A stretch of 64,000 nt of DNA from Burkholderiales bacterium RIFCSPHIGHO2_01_FULL_63_240 (GCA_001770725.1 MERU01000001.1:124001-188000); one strand, 5' to 3'. Positions 9,545 through 18,715 are shown, counted from the first letter of the stretch. Numbers and translations: made by a program. The notes: generated from the sequence alone by a model not told the origin.

Positions 9545-9601
9545 CAGCTGAAACAGCGTGGCCAGGGCGACGGCCCAGCCGGAACGCTGCTCACATCACA
9601 A

Positions 9602-9627
9602 CGGGCCCCTCGGGGCCCGTTTGTTTT
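9602..9627 (+). terminator. Rho-independent terminator of lptM-lysA
   Basis: Perfect GC stem cgggccc (9602-9608) and gggcccg (9613-9619) with a four-base loop, followed by tttgtttt. It lies 57 bases after the lysA stop. Confidence 0.85.
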
Positions 9628-9657
9628 GCTTTGCTCCCAGCCCATCGGATCGCCATG

Positions 9658-9682
9658 AAAAAAGCCGCCCGAAGGCGGCTTT
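9658..9682 (-). terminator. Rho-independent terminator of the first porin gene
   Basis: Stem aaagccgcc (9661-9669), loop cgaa, ggcggcttt (9674-9682). Read on the minus strand it ends in a run of T (A run at 9658-9663 on the plus strand), 22 bases after the porin stop. Confidence 0.85.
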
Positions 9683-9704
9683 GGCTGAAGAGGCGGAGCC
9701 TCGA

Positions 9705-11006
9705 TCAGAAGTTGTGGCGAACGCCCAGGCCGAACATGCTGACCTTGCCGTCCGGTGCCGGCGGCACGCTCAGGCCGAACGAGGGCACTTCACGGATGCC
9801 AGTGAGGGCAAACACAACGCCCGGGCCAGTGCCCTTGTCCTTGATCTGGGCCCAACGGGTATACAGGGTGGTGCGCTTGGACAGCGAGTATTCGGCGCCC
9901 AAGGTGATGCCGTGGTCCTTACCACGACCTTCGTTGCGGAACTTGGTTTCGGACCATTGGGCCAGGAAGGCCACAGCACCGATTTCATAGCGACCGCCCA
10001 AGACCAGCGAGGAGACCTTCAAGTCGCCGTTGTCCAGGCCCAGGACGTTGCGAGCCACGTTGGCAGGGCCAGGCGCACCGATGCCAGAGACATCGTAAGA
10101 GGCGCGGCCAAAGCTGCCGTTCAGGGTCAGGCCCAACTCCTTGAAGACGTACTTGGCGCCCAGGTTCCACACGTCGTAGTCGCCCAGGCGGAACAGCGGC
10201 GTGGTTCCAGTCAGCAGGCCCACGCCCACATCCTTGAAGGCAGTGGCGCCATAACCAAGGCTCACGGTCAGGGCATCCATGTTGTAGGCACCGAAGGCTC
10301 CCCAGCTGCGACCACGACCGGAGGTCTTTTCACCGGAAGCACCTGAGTTGTTGCCGCCCAAGATGGAGCCGTTGGCATCACTGCCGTTGCCGCCACGCTG
10401 CGCGTTCACAAGATCAGCCACGCCAGCATTCGGCGAGAAGCCAAGTTGGCCACGGAAACCACCGGCCTGAGCCGAGTAGGTGATCGCATTGTCCCAACGG
10501 ATGTTCAGGGCGTTGGTCAGACCGCTTTCCACGAACTGGTCGGTGCCACCGAAACGCTCCGTGGTGATCACGGCACTGGAGAAGAAGATCGGAGCGTACT
10601 GACGGCCCAGGCGGATTTCACCGAACGGGGTGGTCAGGCCTGCGTAGGCTTGGCGGCCAAACAGGCGGCCATCGCGCAGCAACGTGCCGTTGTCGATGCC
10701 CATTTGACCTTCGAGGACGAAATTGCCCTTGTAGCCACCACCCAGGTCCTCCACACCACGGAAGCCCAGAGCCGATTGCGAGCTCATGTCAGGGCCGACA
10801 CGGGTCAGGCTTTGACGACCGTTGATGGCCGTGTTTGCCTGCACACCCAGTGCGCTGAAGTCATTCTTGCCAGCTTCTTTCTTGACACGATCAACCGAAA
10901 CGTCGATGTTGCCGTAGATGGTGACACTGGACTGAGCCAGAGCGGTGCCCGAGGCCAGGGCGGTCAGGGCCAGAGCGATGGCCGAGGACAGAACGCGCTT
11001 TTGCAT
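9705..11006 (-). CDS. Gram-negative trimeric porin (OmpC/Porin_4 type)
   Basis: 433-residue outer-membrane general diffusion porin of the betaproteobacterial type. A cleavable signal peptide ends at about TALA-QSS. The mature protein opens with SVTIYGNIDVSVDRV and has repeated amphipathic strands, the conserved EDLGGGYKGNFVLEGQ and FGRQAYAGL segments, and a C-terminal Phe (VRHNF) needed for BAM insertion. RBS AGGAG sits a few bases upstream of the ATG. Paralogous to the next porin but longer by about 70 residues. Has its own terminator. Confidence 0.94.
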   Translation of the reverse strand: MQKRVLSSAIALALTALASGTALAQSSVTIYGNIDVSVDRVKKEAGKNDFSALGVQANTAINGRQSLTRVGPDMSSQSALGFRGVEDLGGGYKGNFVLEGQMGIDNGTLLRDGRLFGRQAYAGLTTPFGEIRLGRQYAPIFFSSAVITTERFGGTDQFVESGLTNALNIRWDNAITYSAQAGGFRGQLGFSPNAGVADLVNAQRGGNGSDANGSILGGNNSGASGEKTSGRGRSWGAFGAYNMDALTVSLGYGATAFKDVGVGLLTGTTPLFRLGDYDVWNLGAKYVFKELGLTLNGSFGRASYDVSGIGAPGPANVARNVLGLDNGDLKVSSLVLGGRYEIGAVAFLAQWSETKFRNEGRGKDHGITLGAEYSLSKRTTLYTRWAQIKDKGTGPGVVFALTGIREVPSFGLSVPPAPDGKVSMFGLGVRHNF

Positions 11007-11023
11007 GTGTATCTCCTAGATGT

Positions 11024-11041
11024 CCCCCCTGAAACGGGGGG
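11024..11041 (-). other. GC hairpin in the first porin's leader
   Basis: Six-base stem cccccc/gggggg with the six-base loop tgaaac, starting 17 bases upstream of the porin ATG and immediately before its RBS. It could slow or regulate translation; the T run needed for termination is absent. Confidence 0.4.
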
Positions 11042-11180
11042 CGTGGGGAATTGTTGCTGAGGGGTTCGGACACGACACTCAGGTTTCCGCTAGGTTGTTG
11101 CGCGAGGGCGACAGACCTCCATGCAAAAGCGGACATGGATCAAACGCAAGGGGACAGGCCGCGATCCAAACGGACCATGA

Positions 11181-11205
11181 AAAAAGGGGGCCGAAGCCCC
11201 CTTTT
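11181..11205 (-). terminator. Rho-independent terminator of the second porin gene
   Basis: Stem gggggc/gccccc around loop cgaa, flanked by an A run before and T run after on the plus strand, so it is a good terminator on the minus strand. It ends 21 bases after the porin stop. Confidence 0.85.
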
Positions 11206-11226
11206 GCTGAATCGGTCGAAACCGGA

Positions 11227-12324
11227 TCAGAAGCTGTGGCGCACGCCAACGGCCAGGCCGCGCGACGACTTGCCAGCCGAAGTTTCGACTTGCGAAACGT
11301 TCAGGGCGGCGTTGTCGCCGTTGTTCACGGCGGTGAACAGGGCGTACAGGGCGGTGCGCTTGCTCAGGTCGTACTGGGCCTTCAGGGTCAGGATGCGGGC
11401 GTTGTCATCCTTGACGTTGTCACCAGCGAAGGTCACCGAGGCGGTGTTCGCCAGGGCCGAGCTGGTGACCGGCGAAGCGTTGGCGTTCTTCACGAACGCG
11501 TAACCAGCGCTCAGGGTCACGGCTTGAGCCACGGGGAAGGCAGCCTTCAGGCCGTAGACCTGACGGTTGTCGAAAGCACCGTCGCGGCCGTCTTGGTTGT
11601 AGTAAGCGGTCAGCTTGGCCACGCCCAGGTCGTAAGAGCCATAAGCCAGGATGCCGGTGTTCTCGACATCACCGCTGGCGGAGTCAGCACGGTTCACCTG
11701 GATGTAGCTCAGGCCAGCGGCGAAGGGGCCGTTGGCGTAGTTGGCGCTCAGACCATAGCCACGGCCCGAGTTGTCACCGTAGGTGGCCTCGGCGTTGGCG
11801 GTGTCGGTGATGGCTTCAGCAGCGGTGGTGTATTGAGCAGCCAGGGTCAGGCCCGGGACCAGGGTCGGGGCGATGTAGGTGACAGCGTTGTCCAGGCGAC
11901 GGTAAGCCACGCCAGCCAGGGTGCGGGCCACGACCAGTTCGTCGTAGGCTTGGGTACCCAGCGCAGCAGCACCTTGAGCACCGATCAGGGAGTCTTGGCG
12001 ACCCAGGCGGACTTCACCGAAACCACCGGTCAGGCCGACGTAGGCCGAGCGACCGAAGAAACGCGAGCTGTCAGCGGCACCGGTGTCGGTCTTCAGGCTG
12101 GCGTCCAGCAGGAAGGTGGCCTTCAGGCCGCCGCCCAGGTCTTCCACGCCCTTGAAGGCGATGCGCGAAGAAGCCAGGTTGTCGGAGGACACGCGGGTGA
12201 AGGTCTTGTCGCCCTTGACGGACTCAACAGAAGCGTCGACCACACCGTACAGGGTGACGGAAGATTGAGCGAAAGCAGCCGAGGAGGCAGCGATGGCGGC
12301 CAGAGCCAGCACAGTCTTTTTCAT
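11227..12324 (-). CDS. Gram-negative trimeric porin (OmpC/Porin_4 type), second copy
   Basis: 365-residue porin with signal peptide MKKTVLALAAIAASSAAFA, mature start QSSVTLYGVVDASVE, conserved EDLGGGLKATFLLDASL and FFGRSAYVGL, and C-terminal Phe (GVRHSF). The frame is open further upstream to 12453, but ATG 12324 begins the signal peptide and has a GGAG-type RBS just upstream. It lies in tandem with the porin at 9705-11006, yet each has its own terminator, so they are separate transcription units. Confidence 0.94.
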   Translation of the reverse strand: MKKTVLALAAIAASSAAFAQSSVTLYGVVDASVESVKGDKTFTRVSSDNLASSRIAFKGVEDLGGGLKATFLLDASLKTDTGAADSSRFFGRSAYVGLTGGFGEVRLGRQDSLIGAQGAAALGTQAYDELVVARTLAGVAYRRLDNAVTYIAPTLVPGLTLAAQYTTAAEAITDTANAEATYGDNSGRGYGLSANYANGPFAAGLSYIQVNRADSASGDVENTGILAYGSYDLGVAKLTAYYNQDGRDGAFDNRQVYGLKAAFPVAQAVTLSAGYAFVKNANASPVTSSALANTASVTFAGDNVKDDNARILTLKAQYDLSKRTALYALFTAVNNGDNAALNVSQVETSAGKSSRGLAVGVRHSF

Positions 12325-12456
12325 GGAGTTCTCCAAAGTTTGAACCAGAGGCTCCAGCTTCGCCGGCGCGTGTCTGCAAGCCACTTGGGTGGCCCCGCCA
12401 CGCCGTTCGAGCGCTGGAACTGTTGGGGATTGCACCAGATTTTTCAAAGTCACTTG

Positions 12457-12472
12457 ATGACATGGTTGTCAT
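12457..12472. promoter_or_regulatory. Candidate operator between porin and ruvB
   Basis: Perfect inverted repeat ATGACA-tggt-TGTCAT in the 213-base region dividing the second porin (minus) from ruvB (plus). It could be a regulator site for the porin. No named regulator can be assigned from sequence alone. Confidence 0.3.
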
Positions 12473-12537
12473 AACGATGCTCCATGTGGCTCATCGTTGC
12501 CCTGATGCAACACCGCCCTGGGCCGGATAATCGGGGA

Positions 12538-13650
12538 ATGAGCATCCAGACCGACGATTTCGGCTCCGGCCGACGAGGCCCCTCCCGTGCTTCGCGCCAG
12601 GCAGACACCCCAGAGTCCGCGCTGGCCGGGCGCGTGGTCGAGCCAGGCGTGAGCTCGCCTCAGGAGGACGCGCTCGAACGTGCCCTGCGCCCGAAGGACC
12701 TGGACGAGTACATCGGTCAGGCCAAGGCGCGCGAGCAGCTGGAAATCTTCATCGGCGCGGCCAAGAAGCGCAGCGAGGCGCTCGATCACGTGCTGCTGTT
12801 CGGCCCGCCGGGGCTGGGCAAGACCACGCTGAGCCACATCATCGCCACCGAACTGGGCGTCAACTTGCGCCAAACCTCGGGGCCGGTGCTCGAAAAGCCC
12901 AAGGACCTGGCTGCCATCCTGACCAACCTGGAGCGCAACGACGTCCTGTTCATCGACGAGATCCACCGGCTCAGCCCGGTGGTCGAAGAGATCCTCTACC
13001 CCGCGCTGGAGGACTACCAGATCGACATCATGATCGGCGAGGGGCCGGCCGCGCGCTCGATCAAGCTGGACCTGCAGCCCTTCACGCTGGTGGGCGCCAC
13101 CACGCGCGCCGGCATGCTGACCAACCCGTTGCGGGACCGCTTCGGCATCGTGGCGCGGCTGGAGTTCTACACCGCGCCCGAGCTGCAGCGCATCGTCACG
13201 CGCTCGGCCCGGCTGCTGGGCGCCCCGATCGACGCCGAGGGTGCGCTGGAAGTCGCACGCCGCTCGCGTGGCACGCCCCGCATCGCCAACCGGCTGCTGC
13301 GCCGGGTGCGCGACTACGCCGACGTCAAGGGCACAGGGCACATCAACAAAGAGATCGCCGACAAGGCGCTGGCCATGCTCGACGTCGACCCGATCGGCTT
13401 CGACGTGATGGACCGCAAGCTGCTCGAAGCCATCATCCATCGCTTCGATGGGGGGCCGGTGGGCCTGGACAACGTGGCCGCGGCCATCGGTGAAGAGCGG
13501 GACACGATCGAAGACGTGATCGAGCCCTATCTCATTCAACAGGGCTTCTTGCAGCGCACACCGCGCGGGCGCGTGGCGACGTCAGCCGCCTTCCGGCACC
13601 TGGGGCTGATCGCGCCTCAGGGCGGCGATTTGCTGGACGAGGGGCGCTGA
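12538..13650 (+). CDS. ruvB: Holliday junction branch-migration ATPase RuvB
   Basis: 370-residue AAA+ motor that drives branch migration with RuvA. It shows [12 protein letters not shown], Walker [11 protein letters not shown], Walker B LFIDEIHR, sensor [18 protein letters not shown] and the C-terminal winged-helix segment ([13 protein letters not shown]). The frame is open to 12484, but ATG 12538 (MSIQTDDF) follows a GGGGA RBS. ruvA and ruvC are not adjacent in this window. Confidence 0.96.
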   Translation: MSIQTDDFGSGRRGPSRASRQADTPESALAGRVVEPGVSSPQEDALERALRPKDLDEYIGQAKAREQLEIFIGAAKKRSEALDHVLLFGPPGLGKTTLSHIIATELGVNLRQTSGPVLEKPKDLAAILTNLERNDVLFIDEIHRLSPVVEEILYPALEDYQIDIMIGEGPAARSIKLDLQPFTLVGATTRAGMLTNPLRDRFGIVARLEFYTAPELQRIVTRSARLLGAPIDAEGALEVARRSRGTPRIANRLLRRVRDYADVKGTGHINKEIADKALAMLDVDPIGFDVMDRKLLEAIIHRFDGGPVGLDNVAAAIGEERDTIEDVIEPYLIQQGFLQRTPRGRVATSAAFRHLGLIAPQGGDLLDEGR

Positions 13651-13696
13651 GGCCACTGCCCCACCATGCCCTGCCCGCCACCGACTGGGCGCTGGC

Positions 13697-13939
13697 TCAA
13701 CGCCGGCGCAGCAGGTGGGTGTATTCCTCTTTGCCGTCGACTTCGCGGGCCTGCTGGTCGATCAGGTCGTTGCCGGTCTGGCGGGCAAAGGCCTGGAAGT
13801 CGCGCACGGAGCCCGGGTCGGTGGCCAGCACGCGCAGGATCTCGCCGCTGTGCATGTCCGACAGGGCCTTCTTGGCCTTGAGGATGGGCAGCGGGCAAAG
13901 CAGGCCGCGGGCGTCGAGTTCCTTGTGGATGGTGTCCAT
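13697..13939 (-). CDS. TusA-family sulfurtransferase/sulfur carrier
   Basis: 80-residue TusA/SirA-like protein with the family CPxP motif and its sulfur-carrying Cys (ARGLLCPLPILKAKKAL) and the two-layer alpha/beta fold pattern. The start at ATG 13939 (MDTIHKELD) is the family N-terminus. It follows cysM on the same strand after 20 bases, so a joint sulfur-handling transcription unit is likely. The exact acceptor (tRNA thiolation or another sulfur pathway) cannot be read from the sequence. Confidence 0.88.
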   Translation of the reverse strand: MDTIHKELDARGLLCPLPILKAKKALSDMHSGEILRVLATDPGSVRDFQAFARQTGNDLIDQQAREVDGKEEYTHLLRRR

Positions 13940-13959
13940 GGCGTGCAGCGGCTGGAGGC

Positions 13960-14862
13960 TCAGGCGGGGAAGACGCCCGTCGACAGGTAGCGGTCGCCCC
14001 GGTCGCAGACGATGAAGACGATGGTGGCGTTGTGCACTTGCTTGGCCAGCTCCAGCGCCGTCCAGCAGGCGCCCGCAGCCGAGATGCCGCAGAACAGGCC
14101 CTCTTCTCGGGCCAGGCGGCGGGCCATGTCCTCGGCATCGGCCTGGCTGACGTGGATGATCTCGTCGACGCGGCTGGGCTCGTAAATCTTGGGCAGGTAG
14201 GCCTCGGGCCACTTGCGGATGCCCGGGATGCGCGAGCCTTCTTGCGGTTGGGCACCGACGATGCGCACCTCGGGGTTCTTTTCCTTGAGGAACTTCGAGA
14301 CGCCGGTGATGGTGCCGGTGGTGCCCATGGCGCTGACGAAATGGGTGATGCGCCCGTTCGTGTCCAGCCAGATCTCGGGTCCGGTGGTGTCGTAATGCAC
14401 CGCCGGGTTGTCGGGGTTGGCGAACTGGTCGAGCACCACGCCTTTGCCTTCGCGGACCATCTGGTCGGCCAGGTCGCGGGCGTATTCCATGCCGCCGCTC
14501 TTGGGCGTGAGGATGAGCTCGGCGCCGAAGGCCTTCATGGTCTGGGCGCGCTCGATGGAGAGGTCCTCCGGCATGATCAGCACCATGCGGTAGCCGCGGA
14601 TGGCGGCGGCCATGGCCAGTGCGATGCCGGTGTTGCCCGAGGTGGCTTCGATGAGCGTGTCGCCCGGCTTGATCTGGCCACGCTCTTCGGCACGGCGGAT
14701 CATGTTGATGGCGGGGCGGTCTTTCACCGAGCCGGCCGGGTTGTTGCCTTCGAGCTTGGCGAGGATGACGTTGCCGCGCGCGTCGTTGTCGGCGCCGGGC
14801 ACGCGTTGCAGGCGAACCAGCGGGGTCTTGCCGATGGCGTCTTCGAGGGTCGGGTAGGTCAT
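13960..14862 (-). CDS. cysM: Cysteine synthase B (O-acetylserine sulfhydrylase) CysM
   Basis: 300-residue PLP enzyme converting O-acetylserine plus sulfide or thiosulfate to cysteine or S-sulfocysteine. The PLP Lys lies in NPAGSVKDRPA, the substrate loop in EATSGNTGIALA, and the phosphate-binding loop in SAMGTTGTITG. Short C-terminus and CysM-type signature (ANPDNPAVHYDTTGPEIW). Upstream of the TusA-like gene on the same strand. Confidence 0.93.
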   Translation of the reverse strand: MTYPTLEDAIGKTPLVRLQRVPGADNDARGNVILAKLEGNNPAGSVKDRPAINMIRRAEERGQIKPGDTLIEATSGNTGIALAMAAAIRGYRMVLIMPEDLSIERAQTMKAFGAELILTPKSGGMEYARDLADQMVREGKGVVLDQFANPDNPAVHYDTTGPEIWLDTNGRITHFVSAMGTTGTITGVSKFLKEKNPEVRIVGAQPQEGSRIPGIRKWPEAYLPKIYEPSRVDEIIHVSQADAEDMARRLAREEGLFCGISAAGACWTALELAKQVHNATIVFIVCDRGDRYLSTGVFPA

Positions 14863-14925
14863 GACTTCACTCGGCCATCGCCCACGGCATGTGCCGGCTC
14901 AATGTGCAAGCTTGTGCAAGCTGCG

Positions 14926-15010
14926 TGGTGCCCCGGGTCGGACTCGAACCGACACTCCTTGCGGAACCGGATTTTGAATCCGGCGCGTCTACCAATTTCA
15001 CCACCAGGGC
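14926..15010 (-). tRNA. tRNA-Leu(CAA)
   Basis: 85-base class II tRNA on the minus strand. Acceptor stem GCCCTGG pairs with CCGGGGC, discriminator A, and CCA is encoded. The anticodon arm CCGGA-TTCAAAA-TCCGG gives anticodon CAA, reading UUG. It has a long variable arm and T arm GTCGGTTCGAGTCCGAC, as expected for tRNA-Leu. Confidence 0.97.
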
Positions 15011-15104
15011 CCTGGTGCAGGAAGGGCGCAAGGATAGCACAGGGGGGCTTGTCACCATGTTGCCTCTATGATCCGGGGGTCACCCACACACCTGCTGTTG
15101 CTCC

Positions 15105-15716
15105 ATGCCACCGATGCCCCCCATCACCCAGGCGCTGATCCTGATCAATGTGGCCATGTATTTCCTGGACGATCTCCTGGGGGGGGCGTTGTCCATGTAC
15201 ATGGCGCTGTGGCCGCTTGAAAGCGGCTTGTTCTACCCGTGGCAGGTGCTGACCTACGCCTTCCTGCACGGCTCGATCGGCCACATCTTCTTCAACATGC
15301 TGGGCCTGTGGATGTTCGGCAGCGAGCTCGAACGCATCTGGGGCCAGCGCCGCTACCTCGAGTTCCTGGGCGCGAGCGTGCTGACGGCGGCCGCCTGCCA
15401 GTTGCTGATCTCGATGCTGGCGGGCTACCACAACCCCACGGTGGGCGCCTCGGGCGGGCTGTTCGGCCTGCTGCTGGCCTTCGGGATGATGTTCCCCGAG
15501 CGCACGATCATGCCGCTGTTCCCGCCCATCCCGATGAAGGCCAAGGTCTTCGTGGCGGTGTATGGCGGGATCGAACTCTTCCTGGGCGTGACCGGCACGG
15601 CCTCGGGCGTGGCGCACTTCGCCCACCTGGGCGGCATGCTGGGGGGCTGGCTGATGCTGCGCTACTGGCGCGGGCAGCCACCGTTCAACCGCCGCGGCCC
15701 CCGCCGGCGCTTCTGA
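15105..15716 (+). CDS. Rhomboid-family intramembrane serine protease
   Basis: 203-residue polytopic inner-membrane protein. Catalytic Ser116 is in VGASGGLFG and the His partner is H174 in HFAHLGG; the oxyanion-region motif HIFFNM (N64) is also present. About six membrane segments with the N-terminus at the first helix. A start at 15114 (MPPITQ) is equally possible. Substrates unknown. The last 32 bases overlap the convergent EamA transporter gene. Confidence 0.92.
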   Translation: MPPMPPITQALILINVAMYFLDDLLGGALSMYMALWPLESGLFYPWQVLTYAFLHGSIGHIFFNMLGLWMFGSELERIWGQRRYLEFLGASVLTAAACQLLISMLAGYHNPTVGASGGLFGLLLAFGMMFPERTIMPLFPPIPMKAKVFVAVYGGIELFLGVTGTASGVAHFAHLGGMLGGWLMLRYWRGQPPFNRRGPRRRF

Positions 15717-16695
15717 AGCCCGGGCGCCAGCCTGACGACACGACGATGCCCGCGGCGATGAGGATCAGCGCCAGCGGGTGATACCAGCGTGGCCCCTGCC
15801 CCAGCAAGAGCGTGGACCACAGGGCCGCGAAGACCGGCGTGAGGTTGCTGAAGAAGCCGGCCACCGTCGGCCCCACGGCCTGCACGCCCAGGCCCCAGCA
15901 GCGGTAGGCCAGGATGGACGGCCCGATGGCGATGAACAGCAGGCCCAGGGCGGTGCGGGCATCGAAGGTCCAGGCATCGCTCCAGCCTGGTGTCCAGGTG
16001 GCCTCCACCCCGGCGCACAGGGTGGCCCACATCAGGCCGAACCCCACCTGAATCCACAGGAAGCCGGCCCAGTCCCAGTCGGGGCGGGCCGAGCCCTGCA
16101 TGGACGCGGGAGGCCTGGCGAGCAACCAGCTGTAGAAGGCCCAGGCCAGGCTGGCCAGCAGCATCAACAGGTCCCCCGGCACGAGTCGCAGCTTGGCCAG
16201 GGTGGCCCACTGCCCCTGCGACATCACCAGCAGCACCCCGGCCACCGACAGCACCGCACCAACCAGCTGCCTGCGCAACAGCGGCTGGCCGAAGCACAGG
16301 CGCCCGACCACCATCATCCAGACCGGGATGCTGGCGCCAATGAGCGTGACGTTGATGGGCGAGGAGGTCTGCAGCGCCAGGTACTGCAAGGCGTTGTAGG
16401 TGCCCACACCCAAAGCCCCGATGAGGGCCAGGTGGCGCCAGCGTTGCGCGATGGCCGCCGGGTTCTTGAGCACGCGCCAGCCGAGCGGCGCCAGCAAGAT
16501 GGCAACCAGCAGCCAGCGCAGCACGTTCATGGCCACGGGCGGCATGCTGCCGACCAGCATGCGCCCGACCACGGCGTTGCCCGCCCACAGCATGGGCGGC
16601 AGCACGAGGAGCCAGGCGGCTCGCCAGGACAAGGATGCGGCAGGTGACAAGGCTCGGTCTGCCTGGGTGGCAGGGTTGTGCAAACAATCCTGCAT
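15685..16695 (-). CDS. EamA/DMT-family transporter
   Basis: 336-residue drug/metabolite transporter-type protein with two EamA repeats, about ten membrane helices, and family segments such as LWAGNAVVGR and ALQYLALQTSSPINVTLIGA. The substrate cannot be predicted. The N-terminal ~25 residues precede the first helix and include one arm of a 13-base inverted repeat. The C-terminus overlaps the rhomboid gene tail-to-tail by 32 bases. Confidence 0.9.
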   Translation of the reverse strand: MQDCLHNPATQADRALSPAASLSWRAAWLLVLPPMLWAGNAVVGRMLVGSMPPVAMNVLRWLLVAILLAPLGWRVLKNPAAIAQRWRHLALIGALGVGTYNALQYLALQTSSPINVTLIGASIPVWMMVVGRLCFGQPLLRRQLVGAVLSVAGVLLVMSQGQWATLAKLRLVPGDLLMLLASLAWAFYSWLLARPPASMQGSARPDWDWAGFLWIQVGFGLMWATLCAGVEATWTPGWSDAWTFDARTALGLLFIAIGPSILAYRCWGLGVQAVGPTVAGFFSNLTPVFAALWSTLLLGQGPRWYHPLALILIAAGIVVSSGWRPGFRSAGGGRGG

Positions 16696-16714
16696 TAGAG
16701 CAGGCAGACCGAGC
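16652..16714. promoter_or_regulatory. 13-base inverted repeat spanning the EamA transporter start
   Basis: Perfect arms gctcggtctgcct (16652-16664) and aggcagaccgagc (16702-16714), 37 bases apart, placed on either side of the ATG at 16695. They could form a stem that hides the start codon, or be paired operator half-sites. Confidence 0.4.
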
Positions 16715-16728
16715 CCCCTTTCGGGGGC
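16713..16728. other. GC hairpin between convergent-side genes
   Basis: Stem gccccc/gggggc with loop tttc, 13 bases after the DUF4394 gene stop. No T run follows on either strand, so it is at best a weak or Rho-assisted terminator for that gene. Confidence 0.35.
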
Positions 16729-16740
16729 AGGAGCGCGGTG

Positions 16741-17631
16741 TCAGCCCTGGCTGCGACGGCGACGCGTCACGAAGCCTGCTGCGACAAGACCGGCCAGCAT
16801 CAAGCCCACGGTCGAAGGCTCCGGCACGGCGGGGGCCACGGCCAGGCCCACGATGGTCGGCAACGCGGTGTTGCCCTGGATGCCGAAGGCACCGATCAGG
16901 CTGGCCGCCCCCGTCTGCAGGTTGACGGTGTAGAGGCTGGAGTAGCTGTCATCGCCGGTCAGGCCGGCGTAGGCCATGCCCGAGCCGGAGATGTCAAAGC
17001 CGAAGACGTTGAGCGAGTTGGCGCCCAGGCTGCCCACCAATGAGTACACACCGCCTGCCGGTGCCGAAGTGGCAAACAGGCTGCTGCTGACCGTGTCGAT
17101 GGCGAACAGCACCGTCGGCGTGGCGGGGTCGGTGTCGTTGTTGCTGTAGGCCGCGCCGGTGAGCTTGAGCGCCCCGCTGGCCGAGCTGATGTTGGTCTGC
17201 TTGGTGACCGCGCCCAGGTTCGCGCCCGGGTTGACGTTGACCGCGTAGTTGTCGCCGCCTGCGGTGATGACGCGCAGCGATGCCGCACCACTGACATCGG
17301 CATTGGGGTTGAAATCAAAGCCGAGCAGCGCGCCGTTGATGGGGGCCTTGAGCGCGGCCACGAAGGTCGTTGCACCGGTGCTGGCGTTGACGGTGTAGAC
17401 GTTGCCCAGGTTGCTCAGGGTGTAGAGCTGGCCATTGGTCGGGCGGGTGTCCAGGCCGAGCAGCTTCTCGGAGCTGGCCAGGCCGCTCAGGTTGACGGCC
17501 AAACCCTGGCTGGGCGAGGCCGTGTCGAAGGTGATCAGGCGGTTGTCGGTGGTCAGACCGTAGACGGTCTCGGCCTGCGCGACGGACGCAGAGAAAACGG
17601 CCGCCAGGGCCAGGAGGGAAGGCTTGAACAT
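16741..17631 (-). CDS. DUF4394 exported protein with PEP-CTERM sorting signal
   Basis: 296-residue secreted protein. Signal peptide MFKPSLLALAAVFSASVAQA is followed by repeated beta-propeller-like strands (VYGLTTDNRLITFDTASP, LLGLDTRPTNGQLYTLS) typical of DUF4394. The C-terminus is a textbook PEP-CTERM: VPEPSTVG, hydrophobic helix, then RRRR. It should be processed by an exosortase encoded elsewhere. The frame is open upstream, but ATG 17631 starts the signal peptide. Role unknown; PEP-CTERM proteins usually go to the surface or EPS matrix. Confidence 0.9.
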   Translation of the reverse strand: MFKPSLLALAAVFSASVAQAETVYGLTTDNRLITFDTASPSQGLAVNLSGLASSEKLLGLDTRPTNGQLYTLSNLGNVYTVNASTGATTFVAALKAPINGALLGFDFNPNADVSGAASLRVITAGGDNYAVNVNPGANLGAVTKQTNISSASGALKLTGAAYSNNDTDPATPTVLFAIDTVSSSLFATSAPAGGVYSLVGSLGANSLNVFGFDISGSGMAYAGLTGDDSYSSLYTVNLQTGAASLIGAFGIQGNTALPTIVGLAVAPAVPEPSTVGLMLAGLVAAGFVTRRRRSQG

Positions 17632-17746
17632 GGCTGGACTCCGGGTAGTTTGTGATGCGCCAGGAGACCCTTCTCCTGGGCGCACCCCCACTACGTCCCG
17701 GGGTCCGGGCATGGATGCACGCGCGAACGCGGATTCACCCCCTGGT

Positions 17747-18715
17747 TCAGGGGGAGCCTTGCGGCCCATCGGCGAGGGCGGCGCGGTAAGCGTGCCAGGA
17801 GGCATGACCGAGCACCGGGGCCACCACCAGCAGGCCCACGAACCCCGGCAGCATCGCCACCAGGCTGAGCAGGCCGATGAGCGCCGCCCACAGCCACATC
17901 ACGCCAGGCTGCGTGGCCACCAGGCGCATGCTCAGCAGGCCCGCCGACACGGCATCGACCGATCGGTCGAGGATCATGGGCATGCTCACCACGCTGATGG
18001 CGAAGATCAGGCCCGCGAAGATGGCGCCCACCACGGTGTAGACGACGCCGAAGGTGATGAACTCCTCGGTGAGGAAACTCGAGAGCGGGCCGCTGAAATC
18101 GGGCACGCCATCGAAGCTGATGGCGAAGACGATCATGGCCGCGCGGCCCCACAGCATCTCGAGCACCAGCAGCACGGCCGCAAAAATGGCCAGTTGTGCG
18201 CTGCTGATGCGCCAGGCGGTGAGCGAGGCCAGCAGGCCAGGCCGGCGCCCGTGTTCCAGCTCGCGGCTGGCGTGGTACAGGCCCAGGCACAGGAAGGGGC
18301 CGAGCAGCAGGAACCCCGCCGACAGCGCCAGGGTGTACTCGGGGGCACGCTGGAAGGTGCCCACCAGGGCCCAGCCCATCAGGACGAAACAAAGCCCGTA
18401 GAACAGGCCGATGACCGGGGCCTGCGTGAAGTCGCGCCAGCCCGCCTTGAGCCAGGTGAAGGGCGCTGCCCACGACAGGGTGTTGAGCGGGAGGTCGAGG
18501 GCGCTGGGCTCGTGGCTGGCGTCAAAGCCCAGCGGAGCGAGGCCGTCGGCGTTGGGCTCGGGCGCAAGGGCGGCACGGGCACGCGCCGCATCGCGCTGCG
18601 ATGGCAAGCCTTCGGCGGGCGGCCAGGCGAGGTGCCGCCGCAGCACCGGCTTGCGGCGCGTCGAGCGGCGACGAGAAACCACGTGGTGCTGTGACAGCCG
18701 GCTGACCGTGCCCAT
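17747..18715 (-). CDS. DUF2189 integral membrane protein
   Basis: 322-residue membrane protein. A cytoplasmic N-terminal ~80 residues rich in Arg/Ala is followed by about six hydrophobic helices with the DUF2189 pattern (GWRDFTQAPVIGLFYGLCFV, ISVVSMPMILDR). I chose ATG 18715 because GGAGG lies seven bases upstream; an ATG at 18748 is also in frame. Function unknown for the family. Confidence 0.85.
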   Translation of the reverse strand: MGTVSRLSQHHVVSRRRSTRRKPVLRRHLAWPPAEGLPSQRDAARARAALAPEPNADGLAPLGFDASHEPSALDLPLNTLSWAAPFTWLKAGWRDFTQAPVIGLFYGLCFVLMGWALVGTFQRAPEYTLALSAGFLLLGPFLCLGLYHASRELEHGRRPGLLASLTAWRISSAQLAIFAAVLLVLEMLWGRAAMIVFAISFDGVPDFSGPLSSFLTEEFITFGVVYTVVGAIFAGLIFAISVVSMPMILDRSVDAVSAGLLSMRLVATQPGVMWLWAALIGLLSLVAMLPGFVGLLVVAPVLGHASWHAYRAALADGPQGSP

